64,000 bases of DNA from JALYOK01 sp963840785. Its GTDB lineage: Bacteria; Pseudomonadota; Gammaproteobacteria; Burkholderiales; JALYOK01. Numbering within the stretch: the first letter of the stretch is position 1; each line of letters starts with the position of its first letter. Shown here one piece after another: positions 9,359 to 17,572 of the stretch. The translations under genes and the position numbers were made by a program. Location: assembly GCA_963840785.1 (NCBI GenBank), contig CAWJAF010000003.1, positions 124,001-188,000 on the forward strand. Direction: 5' to 3'. The notes beneath the pieces were generated by a model, which did not search any database, was not told where the DNA came from, and saw only the letters and a list, made by a program, of their open reading frames with translations.

Positions 9359-10480
9359 TTGAAATTTTTTCCACCTGCTAACGTAACACAAATAGATCAG
9401 TTTGACGAACTGATCGACGTGCGTTCGCCGTCGGAATTCGCGCTTGACCATATTCCTGGAGCAATCAACCTACCGGTGCTTTATGACGAAGAACGTGTCC
9501 GTGTCGGTACGCAATTCAAGCAAGAATCCAGCTTTGCGGCAAAGAAAACCGGTGCCTCACTTATCGCGCGCAATATCGCATATCACATTGAAACCAAACT
9601 TAGTAGTCGCCTAAAAGAATGGCGCCCGTTGATCTATTGCTGGCGAGGCGGCAACCGCAGTGCCTCGCTCGCCCACGTGCTGCGCCAAATTGGCTGGCAA
9701 TCGGAAACCCTTGACGGCGGCTACAAAGCGTATCGGCGCCATGTCGTTTCTGAGTTGGAGCAACTACCGGCAACCTTGAATTTTCGAATTGTTTGTGGCC
9801 CGACAGGATCTGGAAAAACCCGCGTGCTGCAACATTTAGCGTTGCTCGGCGGCCAGGTGCTTGATCTTGAAGAATTGGCCTCACACCGAGGCTCCGTATT
9901 GGGTAACATCCCTGATTGCGAGCAACCCACGCAAAAGTTTTTCGAGAGTTCGGTCTGGCGATTATTACGCGGGTTTCGGGCGGAACGCCCGGTTTTTGTC
10001 GAGGCGGAAAGCAAAAAAATTGGCAATCTTCGTGTACCGGAATCGTTGATTGCGCACATGTGGAAAAGCCCGAGCCTACGTATCGAAATACCCATGTCCG
10101 CGCGGGTCGATTTTCTGCTTTGCGACTATGCCCATTTTTTGCAGAACTTCGAAGACCTCAAGGCAAAACTAAGTTGCCTAAATTCGCTGCACGGCACGAA
10201 CAAAATCGAAGAATGGTTGAAACTCGCAGCGGCATCTAAATGGCCGGCGCTAGTAGAACAACTGCTTGTCGAACATTATGATCCGGCCTATCAACGCTCA
10301 ACGTTATCGCACTATCCAAACCTTACCAAGTCACCGGTATTTGGCGCGGAACAAATCGATGAAACAGCACTCGCGTGTTTAGCAAAAACGATCTTGCGAG
10401 AAATTCCTGCTACGACGCACACTGAATCTATGGTGGCCGAGCTCGACACAATTAGGCGACCGACGATTCCGTCGAGTTAA
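9359..10480 (+). CDS. mnmH: tRNA 2-selenouridine synthase MnmH
   Basis: MnmH (SelU/YbbB) replaces the sulfur of 2-thiouridine at the wobble position of certain tRNAs with selenium, using selenophosphate from SelD. The protein has 373 residues. An N-terminal rhodanese domain carries the catalytic Cys in LIYCWRGGNRSASLA. A P-loop GPTGSGKTRVL follows near residue 145, with DLEELASHRGSVLG after it. The start is a TTG at 9359; no ATG fits, and the rhodanese domain begins within the first 20 residues. The last 29 bp overlap the 3' end of the convergent cheB. Confidence 0.95.
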   Translation: MKFFPPANVTQIDQFDELIDVRSPSEFALDHIPGAINLPVLYDEERVRVGTQFKQESSFAAKKTGASLIARNIAYHIETKLSSRLKEWRPLIYCWRGGNRSASLAHVLRQIGWQSETLDGGYKAYRRHVVSELEQLPATLNFRIVCGPTGSGKTRVLQHLALLGGQVLDLEELASHRGSVLGNIPDCEQPTQKFFESSVWRLLRGFRAERPVFVEAESKKIGNLRVPESLIAHMWKSPSLRIEIPMSARVDFLLCDYAHFLQNFEDLKAKLSCLNSLHGTNKIEEWLKLAAASKWPALVEQLLVEHYDPAYQRSTLSHYPNLTKSPVFGAEQIDETALACLAKTILREIPATTHTESMVAELDTIRRPTIPSS

Positions 10481-11525
10481 GGAACGTCAATACTTTATTA
10501 CCGATTGTCCGTAAGGGTAATATTTCGCGGGCACCGCCAAGCTCGATGGCGGTTCGCGGCATGCCGAAAATCACACAACTTTTTTCGTCCTGCGCGATGG
10601 TGTGAGCGCCTGCATCCCGTAACGCTAGCAACCCCGCCGCACCATCCTGCCCCATTCCAGTCAGAATAATTCCGACCGCTTGATTTGTTGCAACCATAGC
10701 GACAGACCAAAATAAGACATCTACCGCAGGGCGATGCCGGTTCACCAACGGTCGCTGGCTCAACCGGATTCGATACTGACCTGCAACATTCGCTAACTCC
10801 ATATGAGAATGCCCCGGCGCAACATAGCCATAGCCAATTAGCGCCGGTTCGTCATGCTGGGCTTCTTTTACTTTCAACCGACAACTTTGATCTAAACGCC
10901 GTGCAAACATCGGTGTAAAAAATTCCGGCATGTGTTGCACGATAAGAATCGGCGGCATACTTTCCGGGAACTGCGTCAAGACTTCGCGAATAGCTTCCGT
11001 ACCGCCAGTGGACGCACCAATCGCGATAACTCGTTTATCCAAATTCTTTGGATTCTGTATCGTACCCGCCGGCGGCACCTTTGCACGGGACAGCCAAGTT
11101 TTGTCCAGCGATTGAATGTAGCTTACGTCCGTTGCGGACGCGGCGCGGATTTTGTTCGCGAGCTCTTCACCGTACTCGCTGAGTGATTGCGCGGAGCCGG
11201 CCTTCGGCTTGGAAATATAATCGACCGCGCCTAACTCTAGCGCACGCAATGTGGTCTCGGCGTATTTCTCAGTCAGACTCGAGACCATGACGACCGGCAT
11301 TGGCCGCAAACGCATTAATCGCTCAAGAAATGTGAGCCCGCTCATGCGCGGCATTTCGATATCGAGCGTTAATACATCCGGGCGCAATTGCTTGATTTTC
11401 TCCCGCGCCATATAAGGATCCGACGCGGTACCCACGACCTTTAAGTCATCATAGCTACTCAGCAGATCGTGAAGGATGTGACGAATCGCAGGCGAATCGT
11501 CAACAATGAGTACGCGGATGGCCAT
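10452..11525 (-). CDS. cheB: Chemotaxis protein-glutamate methylesterase/deamidase CheB
   Basis: CheB removes methyl groups from receptors and deamidates glutamines, giving adaptation. The 357-residue protein has an N-terminal receiver with phospho-acceptor Asp55 (LTLDIEMPRM) and a C-terminal methylesterase with Ser in IAIGASTGGTEAI, His in IVQHMPEFFTPMFA and Asp in GMGQDGAAGLLA. The ATG at 11525 lies 11 bp after the cheD stop. It is the last gene of the operon. The longer ORF that begins at 12152 and appears to fuse CheD to CheB arises from an indel in cheD. Confidence 0.96.
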   Translation of the reverse strand: MAIRVLIVDDSPAIRHILHDLLSSYDDLKVVGTASDPYMAREKIKQLRPDVLTLDIEMPRMSGLTFLERLMRLRPMPVVMVSSLTEKYAETTLRALELGAVDYISKPKAGSAQSLSEYGEELANKIRAASATDVSYIQSLDKTWLSRAKVPPAGTIQNPKNLDKRVIAIGASTGGTEAIREVLTQFPESMPPILIVQHMPEFFTPMFARRLDQSCRLKVKEAQHDEPALIGYGYVAPGHSHMELANVAGQYRIRLSQRPLVNRHRPAVDVLFWSVAMVATNQAVGIILTGMGQDGAAGLLALRDAGAHTIAQDEKSCVIFGMPRTAIELGGAREILPLRTIGNKVLTFLNSTESSVA

Positions 11526-11536
11526 CGTTCGATTCG

Positions 11537-12146
11537 CTATTTGAAGAGATCCGCGGCGCCGGTCACCGAAACCACGTCGAGTTGCGCGGCGTAATGTTTT
11601 TCGCGGGTGTAGATGGTGTCGTTGTGCAGCGTTTTCAGTTGCTTCACCATAACTTTTCCGCTTTGCGGAAAAAAATATACCTTTACGCGGAAATGTATTG
11701 CCGAGATCCTCGGCGAGCGTTTTAATGCGTTCATGGCGAAGGTAGGCGCGAACAAACTCGGCGTTACGCTGACCAACATCGGTCATTCCAGCGAGCACGC
11801 GCCCGCCGCCAAATACTTTCGCCTCTAAGCGCTCGCGCTTCGCACCAAGACTCAAGAGTTGATTGATCAGCACTTCCATTGCATAAGCGCCATATCGTGC
11901 CGACATGCTCACCGGACTTTTCGGATCACCACCGTGTTGCGGCAACATGAAGTGGTTCATTCCGCCGATCAAATTGTCCGGATCACGCATGCAAGTTGAG
12001 ACACAAGAGCCGAGGACCGTCACAATCATCATGCTACGCTTCGTCACGTAAAACTCGCCCGGCAATATCTTCGCCGCCATCATGTCAAACGCGCGATCGT
12101 GATATACGTTGGGCTGCGTGATATTGGTGAAGTCTTCGGATTTCAT
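11537..12146 (-). CDS. cheD: Chemoreceptor glutamine deamidase CheD, with one frameshift
   Basis: CheD deamidates receptor glutamines and can modulate receptor or CheC-type activity. The N-terminal part is continuous from ATG 12146 and contains the catalytic region TVLGSCVSTCMRDP (Cys), the GGMNHFMLP histidine segment and the threonine/serine-bearing ARYGAYAMEVLIN. Near 11693 the frame shifts: the conserved continuation HFRVKVYFFPQSGKVMVK lies in another frame and ends at 11537. The written frame instead reads about 55 unrelated residues into cheB. The single break sits near a short T/C run and is probably a sequence indel. Confidence 0.86.
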
Positions 12147-12155
12147 CGACAAATA

Positions 12156-13010
12156 TTAGTGAGTAATATCACTCAGCCGGTAGACTGTTTTATCGCACAA
12201 TTGAAACAGATCTTTTGCATGAAGCAGATTTTCCGAATGTCCAACGTAAAGTCGGCCATCCGGCTGCAGCATTTTGCTCAATTTTCGCAGGATGGCATAT
12301 TGGGTTGCTTTATCGAAATAGATCATGACATTGCGACAAAAAATTGCATCGAAGCGTTCTTTGATCGCCCAACTTTCGCTCATCAAATTGATATTTTCAA
12401 ATTGAATTCCTCGACGAATTTCGTCTCGTACCCGAACGAATCCCTCGTTCGATCCCGTGCCACGCAAAAAAAAACGTTTGCGTTGCTCGAGGCTTACGCT
12501 TTCCAAACGTTCTAAGCTATAGACGCCTTGGCGCGCTTGAGCGAGCACATTGGTGTCGAGGTCGGAGGCAAGAATACTCGCATGAGTTCCAAAAACAGCT
12601 TGTGCTTCGGCCAACGTGATCGCAATTGAATAAACTTCTTCTCCCGTCGACGATGCAGTACTCCAAACCCGAAAAATGGAGCTTGACCCTGATTCTTTGT
12701 ATTGCCGCGAAAGAATTTGAAAATGATGCGCCTCACGAAAAAAATGTGTGAGATTGGTTGTGATCGCATTAACGAAGTTTTCCCATTCCGACGATCGTTC
12801 GTTTTCTAAAAGCGACAGGTACTCGCGAAACGATGTGAGCTTGAGGGTTCGCAATCGCCGCGCAAGGCGGCTATAGACCATCTCCTGCTTACCCGATTTC
12901 AGATTGATTCCTGCACGCGCATAGATTAGTTTGCGCACCATCTGAAAATCCTGCTCAGCAAACTCAAACTCACGCTCACGGTTCACGGTACCGGGCAATG
13001 CGATTTGCAT
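12156..13010 (-). CDS. cheR: Chemotaxis protein methyltransferase CheR
   Basis: CheR methylates receptor glutamates with S-adenosylmethionine. The 284-residue protein has the N-terminal helical domain (FAEQDFQMVRKLIYARAGI), the segment TNLTHFFREAHHF, a SAM-binding motif VWSTASSTGEEVYSIAI and the DAIFCRNVMIYFDKATQ catalytic segment. The glycine-rich loop reads S-T-A-S-S-T-G-E-E, where many CheR proteins have A-A-C-S-T-G-E-E. It lies directly upstream of cheD in the operon and can be recruited by the DWTEF tail of the receptor gene two genes upstream. Confidence 0.95.
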   Translation of the reverse strand: MQIALPGTVNREREFEFAEQDFQMVRKLIYARAGINLKSGKQEMVYSRLARRLRTLKLTSFREYLSLLENERSSEWENFVNAITTNLTHFFREAHHFQILSRQYKESGSSSIFRVWSTASSTGEEVYSIAITLAEAQAVFGTHASILASDLDTNVLAQARQGVYSLERLESVSLEQRKRFFLRGTGSNEGFVRVRDEIRRGIQFENINLMSESWAIKERFDAIFCRNVMIYFDKATQYAILRKLSKMLQPDGRLYVGHSENLLHAKDLFQLCDKTVYRLSDITH

Positions 13011-13094
13011 TTAACGTTTGCTTTCCAGTGCCATTTCGCCCATCAATACCCTTGCGTTGCGGGATTTTCGGATTGAGTCAGTCGATACTTCCAT

Positions 13095-15239
13095 CTAACT
13101 CTCAGTATCCAGGGCAGGACATTGATTCCTTTGTTGCCACAACTGGGCAATTGACTCCGCAGGTTGCGGTTCGCAAAAAAGAAAACCCTGCATATCGGGC
13201 GAACCATTCTTTCGCAAAAAATCACGCTCTTCCGTAGTCTCAACGCCTTCAGCCACGACACCTAGATTTAAACTTCGGGCCAACGCGATAATCGCCAGCG
13301 CGATCGCGGAATTGCCTATATCCTGCGTAATATCGCGAACAAAAGATTGGTCAATTTTTAAATGATCGACTGGAAATCGCTTGAGGTAGTTCAGCGAGGA
13401 AAATCCGGTTCCAAAGTCATCAATCGCCAGCCCCACGCCCAAACGCCGCAACTCGAGTAGCGTCGTAATGTTGTGTTCCGAGTCTTGCATCAACATGCTC
13501 TCGGTCAATTCCAGCGTAAGATATTTCGACTCTAAACCTGTTTCACGAAGCACGTCTTCTACCTTGGAAACCAACTTGGGATCATGAAACTGAATTGTTG
13601 ATAAATTCACCATGACCGGCACGCTTGGCAAGCCCGCCCGTTGCCATTGAACATTTTGTTTACACGCCGATTCAATCACCCATTGGCCTATCGGAACGAT
13701 CAAGCCGGTTTCTTCCGCCAGCGGAATGAACTCACCCGGCGCAATGAGACCGCGATCGGGATGACGCCATCGCAACAATGCCTCATTACCGATAATTTCA
13801 CCGGTCGTTCCGTGCACCAACGGCTGGAAATAGAGGACGAACTCGTCGCGATCGAGTGCTTTGCGTAAACTACGTTCGAGATTCAGTTTCTCCAACGCGC
13901 TCGCGTTCATTGACGGGTTATAGAAATGGTAACGACTGCGGCCATCACTCTTCGCGTGATACATGGCGGCATCGGCGTTCTTGATGAGCGTTTCGGTCTC
14001 TTCGCCATCAAAAGGGTAAACCGCAATACCTATGCTCGCCGATACAAATAATTCATGGCCATCCACAAAAGTTGATTCGGATAGGCTATCAAGAATCCGT
14101 TGCGCTACTTTCGCAGCATCTTGAGTATTCGCGATTCGACCAAGCAAAACGGTAAATTCGTCGCCACCAAGGCGCGCGACCGTTAAGTTGGGTTGAGCGC
14201 TGGGGCTGCGCGCTAGACTATCTTCTGCGCGAATACATTGCGCAAGGCGAGCACCGACATCTTGCAACAGTAAATCGCCGATGGTGTGACCGAGGGTATC
14301 GTTGACCCGCTTGAAATTATCTAGATCCAGAAACAAGATCGCAACGTAGCGTTCTTCTCGACGTGCGGACTGCAACGCCTGATTTAGCTGCTCGCGGAAC
14401 AACATGCGATTGGGCAAACTAGTTAGGCTGTCGTAGAACGCCAGATGTCGAATTTGTTCTTCGGTGCGCTTACGTTCGGTGATATCTTGAATTGTTCCGT
14501 GCATGCGCAATGCACGGCCGTCAATGTCATATTCCGTTCTACCTTGAACGTGAATAATCTGCGTCGCGCCATTCGGCAAGACAATTCGATAATCTTGGTT
14601 ATAGGGCTTTTCCGCTTTAATCGCGGCAACGAATGCTTCTTTAACTGCCTCGCGGTCATCAGGATGAATCAAATTCCAAAAACTATCCGAGTTTGAATTG
14701 ACCGAATCTTCGGGTACACCAAACCGCGCGTAGATTTCCTTTGACCAATACACGATGTTAGATTCTAGATCCCACTCCCAACTCGACAAGCCCGCTAAGC
14801 GCTGGGCATCGGCCAATGTTTCTCGGCTTTTTGTCAGATCGGACATTGCATGGCTGGCGCGTAGCATATAGCGCAGGCGGTGACAAAGTAATGGCCAATT
14901 AAACGGCTTAGTTACAAAATCCGTCGCACCTGCTTGATAGGCACGATCGATAGATTCGACGTCATCCAAGCTGGTGATCATCAGTACCGGTGTATGCTTG
15001 CCCTCCGGTAGGCGTCGCAATGCTGTGCAAACGTCAAAGCCATTTTGCTCGGGCATCATGACATCGAGCATCACGATGTCGGGTTTCCGCTGTTGAAAGA
15101 GCTGCAGGCCTTGTGTACCGTTATCAGCCGAAATCATCAAAAACCCTTGCGCGGTAAGCACATGGCGAGCGAGATCGCGGATGCTTACATCGTCATCAAT
15201 GACTAAAACTAACTCTTTTTGCGCCACGGCTGATTTCAT
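13095..15239 (-). CDS. Response regulator with PAS, GGDEF and EAL domains
   Basis: This is a cytoplasmic c-di-GMP turnover protein under two-component control. Domain order is a receiver with its phospho-Asp in IVMLDVMMPEQNGFD near residue 60, a PAS/PAC domain at about 145-260 (LSSWEWDLESNIVYWS), a diguanylate cyclase domain with intact GGDEF (ARLGGDEFTVLLG), and a phosphodiesterase domain with intact EAL (IIGNEALLRWRHP), DDFGTGFSSLNYLKRFP and LKIDQSFVRDI. Both catalytic motifs look functional. A GTG at 15248 and an ATG at 15239 are possible starts; the ATG is preferred. Its place between the receptor and cheR genes suggests CheA phosphorylates it, linking receptor input to c-di-GMP. Confidence 0.93.
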   Translation of the reverse strand: MKSAVAQKELVLVIDDDVSIRDLARHVLTAQGFLMISADNGTQGLQLFQQRKPDIVMLDVMMPEQNGFDVCTALRRLPEGKHTPVLMITSLDDVESIDRAYQAGATDFVTKPFNWPLLCHRLRYMLRASHAMSDLTKSRETLADAQRLAGLSSWEWDLESNIVYWSKEIYARFGVPEDSVNSNSDSFWNLIHPDDREAVKEAFVAAIKAEKPYNQDYRIVLPNGATQIIHVQGRTEYDIDGRALRMHGTIQDITERKRTEEQIRHLAFYDSLTSLPNRMLFREQLNQALQSARREERYVAILFLDLDNFKRVNDTLGHTIGDLLLQDVGARLAQCIRAEDSLARSPSAQPNLTVARLGGDEFTVLLGRIANTQDAAKVAQRILDSLSESTFVDGHELFVSASIGIAVYPFDGEETETLIKNADAAMYHAKSDGRSRYHFYNPSMNASALEKLNLERSLRKALDRDEFVLYFQPLVHGTTGEIIGNEALLRWRHPDRGLIAPGEFIPLAEETGLIVPIGQWVIESACKQNVQWQRAGLPSVPVMVNLSTIQFHDPKLVSKVEDVLRETGLESKYLTLELTESMLMQDSEHNITTLLELRRLGVGLAIDDFGTGFSSLNYLKRFPVDHLKIDQSFVRDITQDIGNSAIALAIIALARSLNLGVVAEGVETTEERDFLRKNGSPDMQGFLFCEPQPAESIAQLWQQRNQCPALDTES

Positions 15240-15314
15240 TACGACCACTCAAATTTTATTCGATGCCAACGCGCGACTAGGGATCAAAACCAATTGGATG
15301 AACCGGGAAATCGC

Positions 15315-17027
15315 TTAGAACTCAGTCCAATCATCCGCATCGCCAACTTTTGCTGGTTCGGGTGATTTGGCAGCAGACTTTTTGTGCCCATTCGATATTG
15401 GGCGCGATACGGCTTGCCGTGCATTGATCTGCGAGTTCCGATTCGCGTTAGGAATCGGCTTCCACTCTTGCGCACCACCGAGCCTAAAAGCACGCAATAA
15501 CTCCGCCAAATCATCGGATTGTCTTTCCAGCGATTCGGACGCGGCCGAAGCTTGTTCGACCAACGCCGCGTTCTGCTGAGTAACGTCATCAATTTGGGTG
15601 ATCGCCTGACCAATCTGCTCGATGCCCTCACTTTGTTCTTGCGATGCATTGGCAATATCGAACATTAACGCGGTCACGCGACGAATGCTGTCGACTGTTT
15701 CTGTCATAGTTTGACCGGCTTCCGCGACTAGCTTGCTACCTAACTCAACTTTGCCGACGGAATCGCCGATTAATCCTTTGATTTCTTTTGCCGCTGCCGC
15801 CGAACGCTGCGCGAGATTTCTCACTTCGCTTGCGACCACCGCAAAGCCTCGCCCCTGCTCACCTGCGCGCGCAGCTTCGACTGCCGCGTTAAGCGCCAGA
15901 ATGTTGGTCTGAAAGGAAATGCCGTCAATGACACTGATAATTTCTGAAATCCTTCTTGAGCTCTGGTGAATTTGGTCCATGGTTACCACCACACGCGAAA
16001 CCACTTCACCACCTTTAGCAGCCACATTCGAGGCGGCTTCGGCTAATTCTTTTGCCTCGTGGGCATTTTGTGCATTTTCTTTCACTGTGCTGGATAACTC
16101 TTCGATACTTGCCGCCGTCTCTTCCACGGTCGAGGCCTGTTCTTCCGTTCGACTCGAAAGATTTATGTTTCCTTGTACCAATTGTCGCGACGCCGTTCCT
16201 ATGGCTTCCCCGCTGATCTTTAGTTGACCCATAATCTGCGACATTTTGTTATTCAGCGATTGATTCATCTGATCCAGCGCTGACATCAGTTGGCCTACCT
16301 CGTTTTTGCCGCTCGACGAAATTTTCAAACTCAGATCGCCCGCCGCGACTGCTTGGGCCACACGCACCGCATTGTTAATCGGCTTTGAAATCGAACGGCC
16401 AATCAGCCACGAAAATAATCCAAGCGCAATAAGCGCGAACATCATAGTCAACATGATCATCCGAGAACCCATTTTGCTGGATTCGCCGGTGGACATCTGC
16501 AAGGCGTTAGCCGTCGCGCCAATGTCGACAATGACCCGATCTAAATCTTTTTCTAGTACCTGGAACAAACTCTCGAAATCCGGCACACGCGCCCGCGCTT
16601 CAATGATCTCCTTGTCGGACGTCTTGACGATGCTGCGCGCTACGTTCACATATCGATTGACGGTTTGAACCGCCGTCTCAACAAGCTTGCGCAATTCGTT
16701 AGAAATGCCCGGCCGATTTAGCCCTTTAATGAGCCTCTCCATCTCCTGCGCGTGAGCATCAAATCCCGCTGCACCTTCGGTGCCGCCCAAAGAATGGTCA
16801 CCACTAAATCCCATAATCGCGAACGCTACGTCGGAGCGTATTGCTTCGTGAATCATGTCGAGCTTGGACGCATCGCGCTGCAAAGAAAAGTAATCAGTGA
16901 ATTTCTTCGTCGTATCGTTTGTATTTGCAATCGCTTGCATGCCTGCCACCGCAATAATGACAGCGAAAACCATTGCAACGAGCACAAGCAAACTTAGCTT
17001 TAGTGTGATTGAAAAACCTCGGTTCAT
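15315..17027 (-). CDS. Methyl-accepting chemotaxis protein with C-terminal CheR/CheB tether
   Basis: This is an inner-membrane chemoreceptor of 570 residues. TM1 is at about 9-32, a periplasmic four-helix-bundle-like sensor follows, TM2 is at about 190-210, then a HAMP domain (RSISKPINNAVRVAQAVAAG) and a long signalling coiled coil with the hairpin tip SFQTNILALNAAVEAARAGE. Methylation-type QQ/EQ helices are present. The last five residues are DWTEF, matching the NWETF-type pentapeptide that binds CheR and CheB in enterobacterial receptors, joined by a flexible linker rich in N, S, K and P. The gene sits between cheW and the GGDEF-EAL regulator. Ligand unknown. Confidence 0.95.
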   Translation of the reverse strand: MNRGFSITLKLSLLVLVAMVFAVIIAVAGMQAIANTNDTTKKFTDYFSLQRDASKLDMIHEAIRSDVAFAIMGFSGDHSLGGTEGAAGFDAHAQEMERLIKGLNRPGISNELRKLVETAVQTVNRYVNVARSIVKTSDKEIIEARARVPDFESLFQVLEKDLDRVIVDIGATANALQMSTGESSKMGSRMIMLTMMFALIALGLFSWLIGRSISKPINNAVRVAQAVAAGDLSLKISSSGKNEVGQLMSALDQMNQSLNNKMSQIMGQLKISGEAIGTASRQLVQGNINLSSRTEEQASTVEETAASIEELSSTVKENAQNAHEAKELAEAASNVAAKGGEVVSRVVVTMDQIHQSSRRISEIISVIDGISFQTNILALNAAVEAARAGEQGRGFAVVASEVRNLAQRSAAAAKEIKGLIGDSVGKVELGSKLVAEAGQTMTETVDSIRRVTALMFDIANASQEQSEGIEQIGQAITQIDDVTQQNAALVEQASAASESLERQSDDLAELLRAFRLGGAQEWKPIPNANRNSQINARQAVSRPISNGHKKSAAKSPEPAKVGDADDWTEF

Positions 17028-17042
17028 TGCGCGATCTCTGCT

Positions 17043-17537
17043 TTAGGCCGTCTCTAATGCTTGTTCAACGCGAACGATCTCTTCCATCGTCGCAAGTTTT
17101 TCGATGTCGATAATAATCAGCATGCGTTCGTCGATGGTCACGAGGCCATCGATATAGTCAGTCTTAATGGCCGCACCAAGTTGTGGCGCATCTTTGATCT
17201 CCTCAGCGGCAAGTGCAACGACATCGGAAACACTATCAACAACTACGCCGACAATCCGGCCACGAATACTGAGAATGATTACGACAGTAAATTGATCGTA
17301 GGCTACCGTGGCCAAATCCAATTTGATCCGTAAGTCGATAATCGGCACGATTAATCCGCGCAAGTTGACGACACCTTTCATAAAGGCCGGCGTGTTCGGA
17401 ATCGGCGTCACGGTGTCATAGCCGCGTATTTCCTGCACCTTTAAAATATCGATGCAATATTCTTCTTTACCCAAAGTGAACGCAAGAAACTCGCGTTTCT
17501 CGACAATTTTTTGGCCCTTCTGATTTAGCTCATACAT
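17043..17537 (-). CDS. cheW: Chemotaxis coupling protein CheW
   Basis: CheW couples receptors to CheA. The protein is a single CheW/SH3-like domain with FLAFTLGKEEYCIDILKVQE at the N-terminus and VVNLRGLIVPIIDLR in the middle. The longer ORF begins at a TTG (17576) that overlaps cheA. The ATG at 17537 is preceded by GGAG at good spacing (ttggagtaatcaaATG), so that start is preferred and gives 164 residues. It lies between cheA and the receptor gene. Confidence 0.94.
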   Translation of the reverse strand: MYELNQKGQKIVEKREFLAFTLGKEEYCIDILKVQEIRGYDTVTPIPNTPAFMKGVVNLRGLIVPIIDLRIKLDLATVAYDQFTVVIILSIRGRIVGVVVDSVSDVVALAAEEIKDAPQLGAAIKTDYIDGLVTIDERMLIIIDIEKLATMEEIVRVEQALETA

Positions 17538-17572
17538 TTGATTACTCCAAGTAGTTCGTTTCGTCAGATTGC

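Noticed and set aside
10452..12152. A 566-residue CheD-CheB fusion protein
   Set aside because: The linking part is not conserved, and the true CheD C-terminus is in the adjacent frame. One indel explains it.
15284..15655. Minus ORF over the receptor 3' end
   Set aside because: It lies within the receptor gene in another frame.
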